A stretch of DNA of 64,000 nucleotides, taken from the NCBI GenBank assembly GCA_032622095.1, contig CP136061.1, positions 25,732,991-25,796,990 on the forward strand. Reading direction: 5' to 3'. Under the pieces are notes generated by a model. That model was not told where the DNA came from and made no database searches. It saw only the letters and a program-made list of their open reading frames with translations. The position numbers and the translations under genes are program-made. The DNA comes from Siphonodentalium dalli. Its lineage: Eukaryota > Mollusca > Scaphopoda > Gadilida > Siphonodentaliidae. Positions 43,020 through 53,860 of the stretch are shown piece by piece (positions within the stretch are counted from its first letter, which is position 1; the number at the start of each line of letters is the position of its first letter).

Positions 43020-45480
43020 ATATATCAAGACTGCCCCGTGACGATAATATAAATAGTATAGCATTTGTTCCATGGTCAAAGCTGTTATCGTTTACCAGTC
43101 GGCTGTAGAACACGAACTCGGTCTGTTGAACACAACGATATCCAGTAAATCCGACATTGTTGCTTTATACACCATGGTGATTGACATCCTCATCAATGCT
43201 GCAAAGGAAGCAAGTCATAGAAGGACACACAAACGCAACGTTAAATCATATTGGAATGCTGATTTGAAAGCTCTTCATAAACGTATGCGACAATGCAGGA
43301 GGTTCTGGATATCTAAAGGGCGTCCAACAGACCTACCTAATCAATGTTTTCGTGCTTATATGGATTCCAAACGTCAATTTCGTCGATGCCATCGAGCATC
43401 AGTCAAATTCCTTAAAGTTCAATCTGAGAAAAGAATTGAATATTATGCACAATATGACCAGGCATCTTTCTGGAAAGCCATAAAGAGCAATACAAAATAT
43501 GGTATTAACCAAGGCTCTGAAATGAAATTCGGCGACCTCATATGCAGGGATCCTGAGGATATCGTTACTGGCTGGAGGGGCTATTTCCAAAATCTCTTTA
43601 AAAGCGGCAACCACGGTAATCCCAAGTTTGAAGCTTACATCGGAAACACTGTCAAACAGCTGAAAACTCGCAATACTGTGAACTTAGTATCTGATTTTGA
43701 ATTCTGTCACCCCGTATCTTCCAATGAAATTAGGTCCTGTATTCACAAGCTCAAAAAGCAGAAAGCTGGAGGCCTCACTCAGATCGTGAATGAGCATCTG
43801 ATACACAGTCCACCCAAATTATATGATGTCCTTGGAAAGTTATTTTCGTCCATGCTGGACTTTGAGTTCATACCCCGGGACATGAAAGTTGGGGTAATAG
43901 TCCCTATCTATAAAGGGGACCCAAAGCCTATCGAAAATCCGGATAGCCACAGGGCAGTCACATTGTTGCCTGTCACTTATAAATTATTTGAAACAATTCT
44001 CCTCGATAGGCTTCTACACTGACTCGGCGCTCTTTCAAAATTTCCCGAACAAACTTCAAAATGGCTTCCAGAAGGGTGTCGGGTGCAATGTAACATCCTC
44101 CTTTTTGCAGGAAAGTATAGAGTTTGCACTCAGTAATAACTCTGTAGTATATGCCGCTTTTCTAAACTCAAAAAAAGGCTTTCAATCGCGTTTGGCATGA
44201 TGGCTTGATATATAAATTGTACAGAAAAGGTCTCGCGGGACATATACTCAGAGTTATTGCTGACATGTACACCGACATGAAGAGCGTTGTGAGATACCAC
44301 GGTCTTCATTCAGAATCACTCGATGTAGAACAAGGGACTAGACAAGTTGACATCGTGTCACCTTTTCTATACCTTGTCTATATCGATGACCTTCTAGCTA
44401 CTTTATCCGACGCCCCAGAAGGTCTCCACATCGACGCTGTCTCTTGCAGTTGCCCCACCACTGCCGATGATATATGTTTGTTATCTTACTCTGACGGGGG
44501 CTTGAAGAACATGCTAAACACATATCACAACTACAGTATACCTGGAACTTCGAGTACTCTTTTTCCAAAAGCGAGGTAGTTGTCTTCGGGCCAAAAACGT
44601 ACCACCCAAGGCAAGCACGAGACAGCTCGATGTGGAAACTAGGCGAAAACAAACTCAAAGAAGTGGAGAGCGTGGTACATCTTGGGATACCCCAAAACCA
44701 GAAGTCCGACCGTCAACCAAATATAGATACAGCATGTGAACTAATGCGTAAAACCTTTTTCGGTGCATGCAGGTCGGCCACCGCAAATAACTATCGCCAA
44801 TATCTCAACTGATCATACTAAAGCATCTTGCACTCCCAAAAGCTTTATATGGCTGCGAGATGTGGTATCAGCTATCAGAAGCAAATTTCCTGCAACTCGA
44901 ACGATCTTACCGCATGTGTCTCAAAACAATTCAGTGTTTACCGACAAGGACAAGCATATGTTGCACACACAACGGCCTTGTGCAATATTGTGGGATTTCC
45001 GACAGATGCTGGATATGTGTTAAAATGACATTTGAAGTGCGAATGTTTGCGAAAAAACAAAACAATTCTGAAGTGATGAAAGGCCGTTTTTATCTATTAA
45101 ACAGAGTCTTTCGCTCAAATGGAGACCGCTTACGATCGGCAAATGTGTATGTACAATATATAATTACGTTTATAGCTGTGGTGCAACCGTGTGTCGGTCT
45201 GAAAAATGGATTTTGTGGTGTTGTTATGATATTTCTGTCACATTTACGTTCTAAAAATAGAATTTTTCGTCTTTTCGAAAGCAACTTCCGATTAAATGTT
45301 TGTACCGTTTATACACTGTGGTTATCACAAATCGTCGTTGAATGTTGTCAGCCAGCCACGACGGAGCACGAGCTAGTCGGCAGGATGCAAAAATGCCAGC
45401 TAACAAAACGACCATTGGGCATGGCATTTTTGCAGTTTGCAGTGCAATTTTGCCAGCGTATGAACGTACCCTTATAGAAG
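43020..45480 (+). pseudogene. LINE ORF2 with inactive reverse transcriptase
   Basis: ORF 43072-44022 covers the pre-RT linker and RT fingers (RDMKVGVIVPIYKGDPKPIE, HRAVTLLPVTYKLFETILLD). Frames then shift at about 44000 and about 44190 to QKGVGCNVTSSFLQESIEFA and GTRQVDIVSPFLYLVYIDDL. The usual AFLDxxKAFD reads AFLNSKKGFQ, so the first catalytic Asp is lost, and YADD reads TADD. Further decayed RT/C-terminal sequence (LPKALYGCEMWYQLSEANFL) runs on to about 45000. The endonuclease is absent. At least two frameshifts and catalytic losses make it dead. It sits in intron 1 of the EGF-SRCR gene, same strand. Confidence 0.85.
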
Positions 45481-45558
45481 CCGATGTTAGTTTCGCGTCC
45501 CATTTGTTGATTTAAGTATTTTTTGTCGAGTTTTTGGATCATGTAATAAATATAATCT

Positions 45559-45694
45559 ACAACTCGTCCCCAGTTTATAGCGGAATTTATAAAACTCGTC
45601 CAGTAAATTAGGTCCGGACCTCACCAAGGCTCGGCCCAGACCTAATTTACTGGACTCGTTTTGTAAATTCCGCTATAAACTGAGGACTCGTTGT
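45559..45694. repeat. 136-bp palindrome 30 bp before exon 2
   Basis: ACAACTCGTCCCCAGTTTAT..GTCCAGTAAATTAGGTC pairs with its complement; the unpaired centre is about 20 nt. It ends 30 bp upstream of the exon at 45725, close to where the branch point should be. Confidence 0.8.
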
Positions 45695-45724
45695 ATGTGA
45701 TAATCGGGTATTCTTTCATTGTAG

Positions 45725-45752
45725 GAATTACCAAACTGTGAGCTGTGTCCAG
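45725..45752 (+). CDS. EGF-SRCR protein, exon 2: linker
   Basis: A 28-nt microexon with acceptor TTTCATTGTAG and perfect donor CAG|GTGAGT. It reads ELPNCELCP and ends phase 1, exactly what exons 1 (phase 0 out) and 3 (phase 1 in) need. Two cysteines. Confidence 0.55.
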
Positions 45753-45892
45753 GTGAGTAATACTGCTATGTTAACACTAATGTAATGCCAGTCAAACATT
45801 GGTATGGCAGGTATCTACACTGACACACTGCAGGACTAGTATTCACCAACCTGATTTATATAGGATTGTACTTGGTTTATATATATAGAAGA

Positions 45893-46130
45893 TCTCCAAC
45901 GAGTTATATTGAGAAAAAGATTTTACGAAACGAGTTTGATAAATTTGATTCACAACGAGTCGTAGAATTTAATGGAGGTTAATAAATTACGTATACAATA
46001 GAACGAGTTTGAGACACCTTTTATAACATAATCAAATACACGCGAAGTATTCATCGAAAACAACAATAATAAACTTCAGCGATCCAAAGTCATTGAAATA
46101 ATGGCGTGACGTCATCGCACGCGCTAATAT
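45893..46130 (-). repeat. Dispersed repeat R2, diverged partial copy 4
   Basis: GATCTCCAACGAGTTATATT, AAACGAGTTTGATAAATTTG and CACAACGAGTCGTAGA match the 31995-32590 orientation. Confidence 0.55.
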
Positions 46131-46813
46131 TACACGTGTGTCTTACCAATATTTATGAAGTCGGTTTTGTGGTTTAATTATGTGATAAATATGATTATAC
46201 TTGGTTTATATCTGATTATACTGGATTTATTTATTACCGGATTTATATGGGATACATCCAGGTCTAGGTATGATTATAATGGGTTAATGTATGCTTATAC
46301 CGGTGTTATATATGATTTTATACCAGAGTTGCTCGTCGTTGTCCAGCCTGAGGTTAAATTGATGTGAAGCCTCTGTCGTGGACATTTGGTCGGAATAAAG
46401 AATGCTCTTACTCAAAGCGTTACACGTATTTTCATATTATTCCAAATGTCATCACAACAGTCATTGTTATACATGGATTATAAGAACTGGCTCACCTTAT
46501 CAGAGTTACTGTCATTTTTGGTTATCGTGATTAATTTGTCCCACCAAATGGCACCAATAAATAAGTATTATTTATTTACAAACGTTATCATTTTTAAATC
46601 GTACAGTCGACGTGGTTCGGAATTGACATTTGTTAGTTTTTTTTCCCAATATATTTTATTGGGATCAAAACATGAACATCATAAACACATTAATTCGCGA
46701 AGAATAAAAGACGTAAATTTAGTTTTACACCCAGATGTATAAATCAAGATAGTGGGTTAGACTAAGATTTTGAAGACACCTGGTTATCATATCTCCATGA
46801 AGATTCATATGTT

Positions 46814-47050
46814 TTAACCCTTTGAGTGCCAGGTCGATTTTTGTATCAACCCATATACCCTGTGCCAATGCATTCTCTTATATATGCGAGTCGACCATAA
46901 GAGAATGTATTGGCCTAACAATTTTTGTTTTTGTTTTTGTTTTTTTTTACAATTTGTTACAATTTTAATAATTTATCCTTATATTCTTTAACAGACTTAT
47001 TCTGTAGGTTTAGGGCCGATGAGATCGGCCCCTGGCACTCAAAGGGTTAA
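46814..47050. mobile_element. TTAA-flanked MITE (family M2) inside an H2 element
   Basis: TTAACCCTTTGAGTGCCAGG opens; GGCACTCAAAGGGTTAA closes. It contains a deleted P67 (46865-46913). Its insertion into TTAA with duplication is shown by the unoccupied homologue at 34657. Confidence 0.85.
46865..46913. repeat. Palindrome P67, centre-deleted copy 9
   Basis: The central and right-inner segment is missing; outer arms remain. Confidence 0.7.
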
Positions 47051-47086
47051 AGAAATTACCAGGTGCTCCTCTGTTCGTGGTGCTAT

Positions 47087-47128
47087 ACTACGATACGATA
47101 CGATACGATATACGATACGATTCGATTT
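47087..47128 (-). repeat. (TCGTA)n LINE tail
   Basis: ACGATACGATACGATACGAT on the plus strand, i.e. (ATCGT)n at the 3-prime end of the minus-strand LINE fragment above it. Confidence 0.8.
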
Positions 47129-47339
47129 TATTAGCTTATGTTGTTATGAATGTTATGATGTTGAAGCTACATGTATATACAGAGCATGGTAATACATAAA
47201 ATACGTGACGCATGCGCGGGTTTGGGGAGGGGTGGGAAATTGTGGCGTGGTGTTGTGGTGGTTCTAATGGGGTTGGGGTAACTTGGGAATATAGTATGCC
47301 CATATTGTAGGATATGTAATTGTTTAGCTTGGCCCATAG

Positions 47340-47575
47340 TTAAGCACCAGGGTGTTCCTGGCAAAATTTGAGGGCTTTTTTGATAAAGAGAGTCAAATGG
47401 GCCAATATTCTACCTTTCTTAGTGTTGAAAAGTGCGTTTAGTTTCATCGTGTTTGGCCTGTTATAGTAGTATGGTTCGATGTGTCTCTTCCTAAGATCAT
47501 TCAATTTTTGACATTTACGGATAATGTGGAATTCGTCTCCTGTTTCCAGGTTACATAGCTTGCATTTACTGACTA
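47340..47575 (-). pseudogene. LINE ORF2 C-terminal fragment (zinc knuckle)
   Basis: The minus strand reads CKLCNLETGDEFHIIRKCQK, LNDLRKRHIEPYYYNRPN, then HLTLFIKKALKF. It is the Cys-Cys-His-Cys tail of an invertebrate LINE, ending in a (TCGTA)n microsatellite tail at 47087. The upstream part is cut by the M2 MITE at 47588. Confidence 0.7.
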
Positions 47576-47587
47576 ATTATTCACAGT

Positions 47588-48055
47588 TTAACCCTTTCAG
47601 TGCCGGGTCCGATTTTTGTATCAACCCATATACCCTGTGCCAATGCATTCTCTTATATATGCGAGTCGACCATAGGTCGCCTCGCATATATAAGAGAATG
47701 CATTGGCCTAACAATTTTTCATCATTTGTTATTATTTTTTACAATTTTTTATAATTTTTTCTTATATTTAACAGACTTATTTTGTAGGTTTAGTGCCAGG
47801 GAATCTTACGTTTTTCATGGGCATCAAAATTATTACTATTTTTTTACATACTTGGTGATAGTTTGGAGTTATAACATGCCCCTAAGGTTTTATCCAGTTT
47901 GTTTTTAAATTCGCTATAGCATGCTTAAGCATACCAAAAAAAATTCAACCAAAAATAAAAATAAATCAAATTTAAAAAAAAAATTGTTTTAGGGCCGATT
48001 TTACAGACCGTAAATTAGGGCCGATGAAATCGGCCCCTGGCACTGAAATGGTTAA
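47588..48055. mobile_element. TTAA-flanked MITE (family M2), long copy with P67
   Basis: TTAACCCTTTCAGTGCCGGG to GGCACTGAAATGGTTAA, 468 bp. It holds P67 (47640-47706) and an extra T/A-rich middle compared with the 270-bp copy at 30636; the right end near 47960-48030 repeats TAGGGCCGAT. Confidence 0.75.
47640..47706. repeat. Palindrome P67, copy 10
   Basis: Near-perfect consensus copy. Confidence 0.85.
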
Positions 48056-48109
48056 AAGAATAGTTTATATATATGAGCTACATGTGCCCACGGATGTGGC
48101 TAGAGGGTC

Positions 48110-48300
48110 TCCGCTGGGGGGGGGGGGGGTCCACCTTGGGAATTTCCAACTGCAACCCCCCCTTGAGTCGGAATCACACCAACACAACTTTTTGCATAAT
48201 TCCATTTGCAACACCCCCCCCCCCTTGAGTCGGAATCGCACCAACACTACTTTTTGCATAATTCCATTTGCACCCCCCCCCCCCCTTGTACCTCATGCTC
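48110..48300. repeat. Poly-C-linked ~65-bp tandem units
   Basis: CTTGAGTCGGAATC-CACCAACAC and TTTTTGCATAATTCCATTTG repeat twice, joined by C runs of 10-13. A G-run is at 48115-48129. Confidence 0.8.
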
Positions 48301-48439
48301 AGGCCTAATTTCCTATATATTCATAAGCCATGCTTCTATTTTCCCAGTATGAGAACATTAAGATATTTTAACCTGAAAATTGCCCCCAAAAAAACAACTA
48401 GTGATCTAATTCCAGACAAATGCACACAGCTACCGACAA

Positions 48440-48785
48440 CAGACCAGGAAACACCGGGCCGACCATGGTTGTTCGGCCCGGTGTGAGAAAATTTTGAAAA
48501 CTATACAAGAAAATCGCAAATCCTAGCATCTAGACTGGCCTCAACTGAAGCTTTCCTAGTGTTGGAAATTTCAAACCTCATGCTCCCCTCAGGTTGGAAA
48601 ATTCTTCAACTGATGACCAATTATGTCTACAAGTTTGACCAAATGTAGTAAAATATTGTTTTGCTAAACTAATTAGCAGTTTTGTATTGGCCATGTGGAT
48701 GGGACAATGACACACCGGTTCGGCCCGGTGTGCGAAAATTTTGAAATCTGAACAAGAAAATCGCAAAATCCTAACATCTAGTAAA
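48440..48785. repeat. Duplicated hairpin unit (CACCGGGCCGA)
   Basis: CACCGGGCCGA..TCGGCCCGGTG forms a perfect hairpin at 48451-48482. A half copy with the same downstream GAAAATTTTGAAA and ACAAGAAAATCGCAAA recurs at 48712-48785. Confidence 0.65.
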
Positions 48786-48949
48786 ATCTCCCCCGTTCTT
48801 AGGAAGCCCTAAGTACGTAAGAATCACACAACACGCTTATGTCTGGATACAGTCACGCTCACGCCCGGACCCAGACGTAAGAATCACATTACACGCATAC
48901 GCTCTTTATCAACGACACTGCGGATACGAATGTTCTTTAACTATCAACG

Positions 48950-49085
48950 CGATTAACCCCACAGTGCCGTTTTTTGTGACTGGGAGTTTTTACCCTTACA
49001 TGTATATATATGGGAAGTTTGGTCTCGATCGGTGCAGCCGTTTCGAGTCTATAGAGGACAAATATACACATATATTTATATAATT
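48950..49085. repeat. HINE-like fragment
   Basis: GGGAAGTTTGGTCTCGATCG and GCAGCCGTTTCGAGTCTATA are the words seen at the microsatellite end of HINE-like elements. Confidence 0.4.
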
Positions 49086-49257
49086 ATATATATACGTAGT
49101 TCTCATAATATATAGTATATTTTTTCCCGTGTCACATATATGTGATTATCTAATTTTGCGGGAGACTAGACTATACCACTCAACAATAATCTATTCCGTG
49201 CACATGAATTACTGCACCATTTATATGACATATAAGGTTATATATAAACACTTACAG

Positions 49258-49368
49258 ATACAGATGTCTGCGATGGAATAGACTGTGGACACGGGTGTTG
49301 TGACTCTGCGAACGGGACATGCAGCTGTTACCCGGGCTGGATTACAAATATATCGCCATGTGATAAAA
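49258..49368 (+). CDS. EGF-SRCR protein, exon 3: EGF-like domain 1
   Basis: A 111-nt exon, phase 1 to 1. It reads DTDVCDGIDCGHGCCDSANG then TCSCYPGWITNISPCDK. The spacing C-x4-C-x3-CC-x6-C-x-C-x10-C with YPGW fits a compact EGF-like fold with one extra Cys. The acceptor CTTACAG has a second in-frame CAG 6 nt on. The only phase-compatible donor is AAA|GCAAGT, a GC-type donor; the GT option 4 nt later breaks the frame. Extracellular disulphide-bonded module. Confidence 0.7.
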
Positions 49369-49433
49369 GCAAGTATTATTTATGTATTCACAAGCAGTAT
49401 CAATGTACCAATCCATGTGTAGCCGATCATAAT

Positions 49434-49540
49434 GTGATCCGCTATATCATAACCAGTCGCAAGTCGGGATTTCTAATACTGTGTAAATACATAATATATA
49501 CAAAAAATGTAAAAAATAAAAAATTATGATCGAGTTTTGT
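49434..49540 (+). repeat. MITE M1 terminus remnant
   Basis: GTGATCCGCTATATCATAAC and CAGTCGCAAGTCGGGATTT, a diverged left TIR with no right end. Confidence 0.5.
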
Positions 49541-49822
49541 TTTTGACACATTTGTTTATAGTTCTACTCTGTCGACAAAAAGTAGCATAAAGTGAAGTTT
49601 GTGTCTATTAATGTGCTTTTGTAATTTGGACATATAGTGGTGTATATTTATTCAGAATTTAGCTGATTTGTTTGTCTTTAAATGCGATTATCTCTGCTTA
49701 TCTCTGGAATCGGTTCATGTTGACACTGGCATTAAAAATCCTATAACTGTTGACCGCAACAACACCTTAAGTGTGCAACCTATGTGAAGTTCTTATCACA
49801 TTCTATAGCATGCACGTACCAC

Positions 49823-50277
49823 AGTAGCGATGGCATAGTAGGTATGACAATTTATTATGGTGGAGTTTGGTGACAATTGGTCGTCGTAATTAATATGCAA
49901 TAGCTACTCATGTCTCCCGCTGCATATTCGCACAATGAGTCCAAAGTTCGTTACAATCCGACTTGTTCTTGTTTTGGTCCTTGTATAGTTCGCGTTGTTT
50001 ATTTCAGATACTTTCCACCAGCTGCATTTCCTCCAACAGTTCATCGGCCCACATGATAATGTTATATATATATATATCGTAGAGAATACAACGCAGCAAA
50101 ACATAATGAGTAGAAATCTACCTTGCATGGCGAAACGCAATGGGTTAATTGGCCCAGTCGACCCATTGTGCGAAAACTCAGCGGGCAATATGTCTAGTTA
50201 TGGCACATAATTTTGACGACAAATTGTCACCAAACTCCACCATAATAAATTGTCATACATAATATGCCATCGCTACT
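49823..50277. mobile_element. MITE (family M5) with long TIRs (>=60 bp, decaying to ~120)
   Basis: AGTAGCGATGGCATAGTAGG and CAATTTATTATGGTGGAGTT at the left reappear inverted at 50210-50277. Inner arms (CGCACAATGAGTC / CCCATTGTGCG) also pair. The ORFs at 49904 (-) and 49995 (+) cross the arms and are not genes. Confidence 0.8.
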
Positions 50278-50805
50278 TTTAAATACTTTAATTTCGTCCA
50301 ATATCACGAAGAGTCACACACATATGTACAGGCTAAACATAATTATATATAAAGGTTTTGGTTGTATAGATATACACATAACAATATTCTACATATAAGT
50401 ACATACAGATGATGATACCAATATCGTGCATTCATGTATAAACAAACAATATATGATTTTTGAAACTAAGGTATCATGCATTTACGCAATGGGTTATTTT
50501 TGTGAATGGAATATGAATTACGCCGTACTATGTCCTTGCAGACGTAATCACCGGGATACACCGGCTTTTAAGTTAACTGCATTAAATGGATACTGCACGC
50601 CAAAGCCGACCACCCAATGCATGGGACCATCCTCAATCACACCCAACAAAATACATGCAACAAATGCACGAAACAGAGCAGAGCCATGGCAATCAATGCA
50701 AGCCATACCCACCCGCTCCCTGAAAGATGCAAACTACATGTCAACTACAATGAAAATGAGTTTATGACTCGAATCATAAACCCATCTCCACCACAATCAC
50801 CATGC
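50278..50805. other. No gene recognised
   Basis: Open frames at 50426-51027 are low-complexity and continue into the 36-bp minisatellite. No domain. Confidence 0.4.
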
Positions 50806-50810
50806 CGCCC

Positions 50811-50958
50811 GCACCGCACATATATAGCCCACGAGCGCACTCCACGTCACCGCACATATATAGCCCACGAGCGCACTCCACGTCACCGCACATATATAGC
50901 CCACGAGCGCACTCCACGTCACCGCACATATATAGCCCACGAGCGCACTCCACGTCAA
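50811..50958. repeat. 36-bp minisatellite, 4 copies
   Basis: CGCACATATATAGCCCACGA plus GCGCACTCCACGTCAC, nearly identical copies. The period is a multiple of three, so all frames stay open. Confidence 0.9.
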
Positions 50959-51146
50959 TCCACGGCCCAAACCCATTCACAAACTGCACATATTCTGCCC
51001 AGTACAAAAGTTGACGGTCCCACATAATGATAATATTGAAAGAAGGTATTTGTCATTTTGTTAAAATGTTCACAGTATGTATCGACTGGTGTGATGAGCA
51101 AACCACTAGCCTGGTTCAATGTGATAAAATTTCCAAATATTCGCAG

Positions 51147-51569
51147 TCACTCTGACAAAAAAGATGACAAGATCCCTCCAATCCGAGTCAACTGGAATAT
51201 CGGTTGGGTGGTGACCAATGCAAGGAAGCAGACTACTAGTTCTTCCTTTTCCAGTCCGTCTACATGCAGGGAGGCCTCAATCCCAAACTGGTCAAGAAAA
51301 TCCTGCCAGACACAATTCCGTAATTCAGCAAGGAAGATACAATCAATAAATATGTGCATAATAAGACATTGGTATGGCATGCCACACTTTAAACAAATGC
51401 CACTATCGCGATATGCTGTATGTGCGAGCAAGCGCGCTGCCACTAAGAAAATAAATTTTTCCTTTGGATAGTCCCTGCATGTTACCCATAAAGGAGATAT
51501 GCAAAGTGATGGATGTGCAGTTGCAAATACTGATAATTTCGGGTCAGCAGTCACAGAATAAATCCACAA
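51147..51569 (-). pseudogene. LINE ORF2 C-terminal fragment (zinc knuckle)
   Basis: PKEKFIFLVAARLLAHTAYR, then CLKCGM..H....DC, then ELRNCVWQDFLDQFG. The Cys2-His-Cys tail is typical of invertebrate LINEs. No RT beside it. Confidence 0.55.
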
Positions 51570-51590
51570 AATCCTTTCAAATTCGGATAT

Positions 51591-52025
51591 TTAGGTCTGC
51601 ACCAAGTTTTTCCACAAAGATTTGGAAGGACACATGCACACGAACCAATGTCTGTCGTGTATACATTTATGAACATATGAAAGAGGTGAACGGAATATTA
51701 CTTCATACTTCTTCCTATTGCGTTTATTATCGTAATAATAAACTGGATCTCGAGGTTCATATGTGATTACCGTTTTATCAACATTGCGTTTCTGAGTTCG
51801 TTTTTGAGATGTTCGCAATCTTTGATGTGCGTCACGAAAATTTAAATGATGTCGTTCTAATCTTAGTTTCCAAAATTTATCTCTCTTGTATTTAGGTCGA
51901 GGTCTTAGAAAAATACCCAAAGGGAAGAGTAGGGTGCGATTAAACTCTGTGTAATACCTGGACATTTTAGTACTGTCACTTGGAAAAATATGCATGCAAG
52001 TGCATGGCTTAGTTGTGTGTCCCAA
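51591..52025 (-). pseudogene. Possible Ty3/gypsy pol fragment (integrase C-terminus)
   Basis: KLRLERHHLNFRDAHQRLRT, SQKRTQKRNVDKTVITYEPR, DPVYYYDNKRNRKK resembles the stretch between the integrase core and its C-terminal beta-barrel (AH..L..SQ.RQK..YD......GD.VYY.D). GD reads RD. No core domain, protease or LTR nearby. It abuts LINE-like sequence, so a nested decayed region is likely. Confidence 0.4.
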
Positions 52026-52795
52026 TTGCGTGGGCTATTTATTTTTAGACTTTTGAAAGTATACTATTTATCAGTTTGTGAGAAATTTAATTTTGCCTTT
52101 CGACCATGGTGAATATGGCGACATTGTTATTTATTTAGTATACAATTCGCGGCACATGTCTCTCATTGTTCACTTGTGAACTATATGCCGTTTTTTGTCA
52201 AAATGACTAAAGGTATGGAATATCGACAGAATATTTCATCAACTAGATGTTGAATCACCATATTAGACGATTGAGTCGGCGTTGAATATGCTTCTATAAA
52301 ACCACCGCGGCAATGTTAAGTATTTACTTATTAACGGGTTCTGTTTCATTAAAACTTCAAAAGGTCCTGAGAAATAAAGGCTTATTTTACTCCAAAAGCA
52401 AGCAGGAATGCCATAATCTTGGATTGGAGCTTTGCTTATAGATGTAAATTTCGTTGTTTACAAGGGGTACATTTGTCGCAATGAGTCATGATATATTTAA
52501 AAAGATTTGTCCAAATATATTGTTCTAAAATTGTCCCTTGTAAATGTTTTGGGATGACAAATCTAAAATATGGCATCGCTTGGCATTACGTCTGATAAAT
52601 CGGAGCAAGTGGAAACTTATCATCAAATAAAGTTCTTCATAACACATCGCTGACAATTTTGTTTTTCGACTGATATGTTAATTTTTCAAGTCATATGAAT
52701 AAATTTCAAAGGCCCATCGTTCTAAAAGCGGGATTTTGAATTCAGAGGTAAGAATATGAACACGTGGGGAGTGGACAGAGCCTTCCACATAATAC
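52026..52795. other. No gene recognised
   Basis: AT-rich intronic sequence. Confidence 0.35.
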
Positions 52796-53401
52796 CAGTG
52801 TGTAGGAACAGTTAAATCTGAAGTCGTTCTATCGCCGGTATTGTGATGGTTCTTGACCAGTAAAGAAAAATCAGTCTTCGCAGTTCACATTGACCATTCG
52901 TGTCAAATTGTTTTGCGTCACAATAAAGTGAACGATTCTGTCACTACTTTTGACATAATATAGGAAGGCAGTGTTTATCACCGAATTTGATGATAAGTGG
53001 TGTAAAATCAACATAATGCATATTTGGTTGTGTTTACTTGGTTATTTTCACGTATCCTGCCAAATTATAGTCATCGTATTTCCTTGCAAAGAACCGATTA
53101 AATTAAACCGACTCGATCGTGAGAGAACCGACCGAGATATCACAATTCGCGGGTTTCGTCGTTGTTATTACCCGCAAAGTAGGATTTTAATTATGTTTAC
53201 ATTGTTTGGGATCATATGTTATGAGGGGAATGGAAAAATAATAATCGAACTATCACCTATAGATGGCTAAAAAATTGCGTTTTAACTGTAAAACATTCAC
53301 GAAAATGTATAATCTGGATCATAAGGAACCGTTACAAATCATCAAGAACCACCACACATCGGCGATAGAACGACTTCCGATGTAACAGTTCCCACACAGT
53401 A
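52796..53401. mobile_element. MITE (family M6) with ~60-bp imperfect TIRs
   Basis: GTGTGTAGGAACAGTTAAAT and GAAGTCGTTCTATCGCCGGT at the left match inverted GGCGATAGAACGACTTCCGA and GTAACAGTTCCCACACAGT at the right. The ORF at 52971-53270 lies wholly inside and has no domain. Confidence 0.75.
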
Positions 53402-53579
53402 CACAATACCTACGTGTTCGAAGTCTGTATAGCATGGCAAATCATTCTTTGAGTATGGTTGAGTATTTTTTGTTGAGATTTTTTAAATTTACTTAAACGC
53501 ATTTTTTACAACATATTGCAATTTATTTACTGAAAACCTTTTGTGCCTATATTTGACATTTGTAACAGCTTAGAACATA

Positions 53580-53860
53580 TATTACAACAATCAATAAAGC
53601 AGCCACAAATATATTTCAGTCCAATGAACACAAATGTTATATGCAGTCTAGTACACTCAAGCAAGGCGCAATCCACTGGAAATAGACAGCCGTATTTAAG
53701 ATGCCTGTTCATTCAGCGGCGGATTTGAAACAATGACCTAAAACTAATTTCATACCAAAGTGATGTTGATCAACAGGAATGGCGTGAAATATACCAATTA
53801 TGTATTGGTGGTTGTATTTCTAAATAAAAGTTTCTTGAACCAAGAACAAATAATTCCGCT
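53580..53860 (+). repeat. Dispersed repeat R6, copy 2
   Basis: Homologous to 29595-29870; see that entry. Confidence 0.6.

Larger units (their letters stand above)
46325..47082 (+). mobile_element. HINE-like H2 element, diverged third copy split by a MITE
   Basis: GTTGTCCAGCCTGAGGTTAA, TTACACGTATTTTCATATTA and CATGAAGATTCATATGTTTT match 34270-34660. After the MITE (46814-47050) the homology resumes with GGTGCTCCTCTGTTC..GGTGCTATA, as at 34676-34694. It therefore preserves the filled version of a site that is empty at 34657. Confidence 0.75.

Noticed and set aside
49373..49378. GT donor for EGF exon 1
   Set aside because: GTATTA is weak and would leave phase 2, breaking the join to the exon at 55344.
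50426..51027. 113-aa and 136-aa ORFs
   Set aside because: Low-complexity and running into the 36-bp minisatellite; no domain or gene signals.
52971..53270. 99-aa plus-strand ORF
   Set aside because: Lies wholly inside MITE M6 and has no recognisable domain.
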